DNA of 64,000 bases from Microbacterium sp. Leaf288 (GTDB taxonomy: Bacteria; Actinomycetota; Actinomycetes; Actinomycetales; Microbacteriaceae), in the NCBI RefSeq assembly GCF_001422925.1, contig NZ_LMNI01000010.1:478778-542777 (forward strand), written 5' to 3'. The notes beneath the pieces were generated by a model, which was not told the origin of the DNA, ran no database searches, and saw nothing but the letters and a program-made list of their open reading frames with translations. A program made the translations under genes and the position numbers. Positions 46,601-49,600 of the stretch are shown piece after piece; the stretch's first letter is position 1, and each line of letters starts with the position of its first letter.

Positions 46601-49600
46601 TCGACTCCTTGCTGCCGGGCGACGTGGTGACCGTGCTGCTCCACCTGACGACGTGGGCGGTCCAGTCGACCGGCACCTACACGCTCGGCGCCATGGGCGA
46701 CCTCGTCGGATACCGCGTGTGGGTGAACGGCCGCCTGCTCACGGCGTCCGAGCTCTCCGTGAGCGGCGGGATCCTGTCGTTCGCCACGGCGCCGCAGCGC
46801 GACGGCTCGGCGGCGCATGTCGTGATCGAGGTCACCCGGTCCTCGACCGTCACCGCGGTGATGCCCGCATCGGGCGCGATCCTTCCCGCCGGCACGACCG
46901 ACGACGACGTCGTCAACGGCCACGCGTCGACGCTGCCGCTCGTCATCTTCGGCGGCATCGGCGCCGACACGCTCCACGGCGGCACAGGCGGCGACATCGT
47001 GTTCGGGGACCGCGGGGTGGTGCGGTGGGTCGACGCGTCCGGCAACGTCGTGGCGGAGTCCGGCCACGGCGGGGTCGGCGACGTCACTGACGGCGCCGTG
47101 CGCCCGCTCGGCTGGCTCGCCACGGTCGACCCGACGATCGGCGGCGCCGACGTCATCTCGACCGGCCTCGGCGCCGACATCGTCCTCGGCGGCGCGGGCG
47201 GCGACAGGATCACGACGAACCGCGGCGAGACTCCCACCGCCTCCGACGGCACCGGCATCGTCATCGGCGATCACGCCTCGATCGACTGGGCGATCGACGG
47301 CGCTCCGGCCGACATCGACCGCGTGTGGTCGATCGCCCCCGCTCTCGGCGGCAACGACACGATCACCACGGGTCGAGGCGACGACCTCGTCATCGGCGGC
47401 ACCGGCGGCGACACGATCGCGGTATCGGACGGGCGCAACATCGTCATCGGCGACAACGGACGCTTCACCGCCGACAGCGGACCCGCCACTTCGCTCTGGA
47501 GCGGCGTCCCGCTCCCGGCGGGCCGCATCGAGACCACCGACCCGGCGATCGGCGGGGCCGACACGATCACATCGGGCTCGGGCATCGACCTGGTGCTCGG
47601 CGGCGCCGCCGGCGATGTCGTGGCCGCCGGAGCGAGCGCCGACATCGTGCTCGGCGACCACGGCCTGCTGCAGCTGGCCGTCCGCGCGAGCGCGCTTCAC
47701 GTGATCAGCCTGGGCATCACCGACAACGCGGTCGGCGCGGGCGACACGATCCGCGGTGAGGCGGGCGACGACATCCTCATCGGCGGCACCGGAGCCGATC
47801 GGATCGACGGCGGCGCGGATCGCGACCTGATCTTCGGCGACAACGTCTCGCTCGACCGCTCGCTCACGTTCGGCAACCACACGAGCCCGCGCTTCCGGGT
47901 GCTGAGCAACGGCCAGATCTACAGCACGGATGCCTCCACCGCCGGCACCGCGAACGTGACGGCAGACTGGCAGAACGACCCGGCAGGTCCGACCGCCTGG
48001 AGCGACTTCCGCATCACCCTGCTCGATCACGAGCTCGGCACCGCGGCGGACCGGTTCGGTGCGGACGACATCGCCGGGGGCGCGCACGACGACACGATCT
48101 TCGGGCAGCTCGGCAACGACACCATCCAGGGCGACGGATCCATCGACGAGGCCGTGAGCGCTTCGCGCAACGCCGCCGGTGATCTCGTCCTCGACCCCTC
48201 GGTCGAGGCGGCGAGCGACGGCGACGACTACATCGAGGGCGGCGGCGGCTCCGACGTGATCTTCGGAAACCTGGGCCGTGACGACATCGTCGGCGGCAGC
48301 TCCGATCTGTTCTCGCTCGCCACGCCCGACCGGCGGCCGGACACGGGCGACATGATCTTCGGCGGCGCGGGCACCGACGTCGGCCGCAACGACGACACGG
48401 CTCTGCACGGACGCGACTCCGACAACATCGTGGGCGACAACGGCCGCATCCTCCGCCTCGTCGCGGCGGGCGCCGGCGGCGCGACCCAGTACCGCACATT
48501 CACCTACGACAACTACACCGGCGTCGGCGAGATGCGCCTGCTCCCCCGCGCCGTCGTGATGCTCGACTACACGCCCGGCGGACCGGACTTCGCCGCCGGG
48601 GCGCTCGCCGACGACATCGGCGGCGCCGACGAGATCCACGGCGAGTCGGGCGACGACACCGTGTACGGCGGCCGCGACGGCGACGTCATCTTCGGCGATG
48701 CGGGTGACGACGATCTCATCGGCGGATGGGGCCACGACTGGATCTCGGGCGGCACCGGAGTCGACGGCATCCTCGGCGACGACGGTCGCATCTTCACGAG
48801 CCGCAACGGCACCACCGAGCCCCTCAACGGCGTGACCACCGCGAGCGCGCAGGTGGAGATCACCACGCCCGGCCGCGTCCAGGTGGCGACCCTGTTCCCG
48901 ACCGGACAGCTCACCAAGCGCGTGGACCTCACCCCCTTCGCGGCAAACGGCGACGTGTTCGACGTGGACTTCACGCCGCTGCACGCCAACGACGTGATCT
49001 TCGGCGGCTGGGACGCCGACTTCATCCACGGCGGCTCCGGCGACGACGCGATCTCGGGCGCCGAGGCGCTCCCGCTCGGCTACGGCGTGGGCGGCAAGCG
49101 CAGCGACTTCGCCCGGCCGTTCAACGACGGCACGCTCCTCGCCTTCGACCCCGTCACGGGAGAGTTCGACCGGTACGACGAGTACTTCCCGATGCGGAAG
49201 GTTCTCATCGACGGCGGAGAGTGGTTCCTCAACTTCGTCCACACCGAGGGCCGCCTGGTCACCGGCTGCTCCGCGTCGAACAACCAGGGGACGTGCACGG
49301 CGACCAGCACGGTGGCCTCCGACGGTGATGACATGCTGTTCGGCGACAACGGCAACGACTGGATGGTCGGCGGCACCGGCCGCGACACGCTGTGGGGCGG
49401 CTGGGGCAACGACCTGCTCAACGTCGACGACGTCCTGACGACCGCGGCCGGCGAGAACACCCAGCCCGACACGCACGGCACCTACGAGGATCGCGCCGTC
49501 GGCGGCGCGGGCCTCGACGTGCTCATCGCCAACACCGGCGGCGACCGGCTGATCGACTGGGTCGGCGAGTTCAACAGCTACCTCGTCCCGTTCGCGCCGT

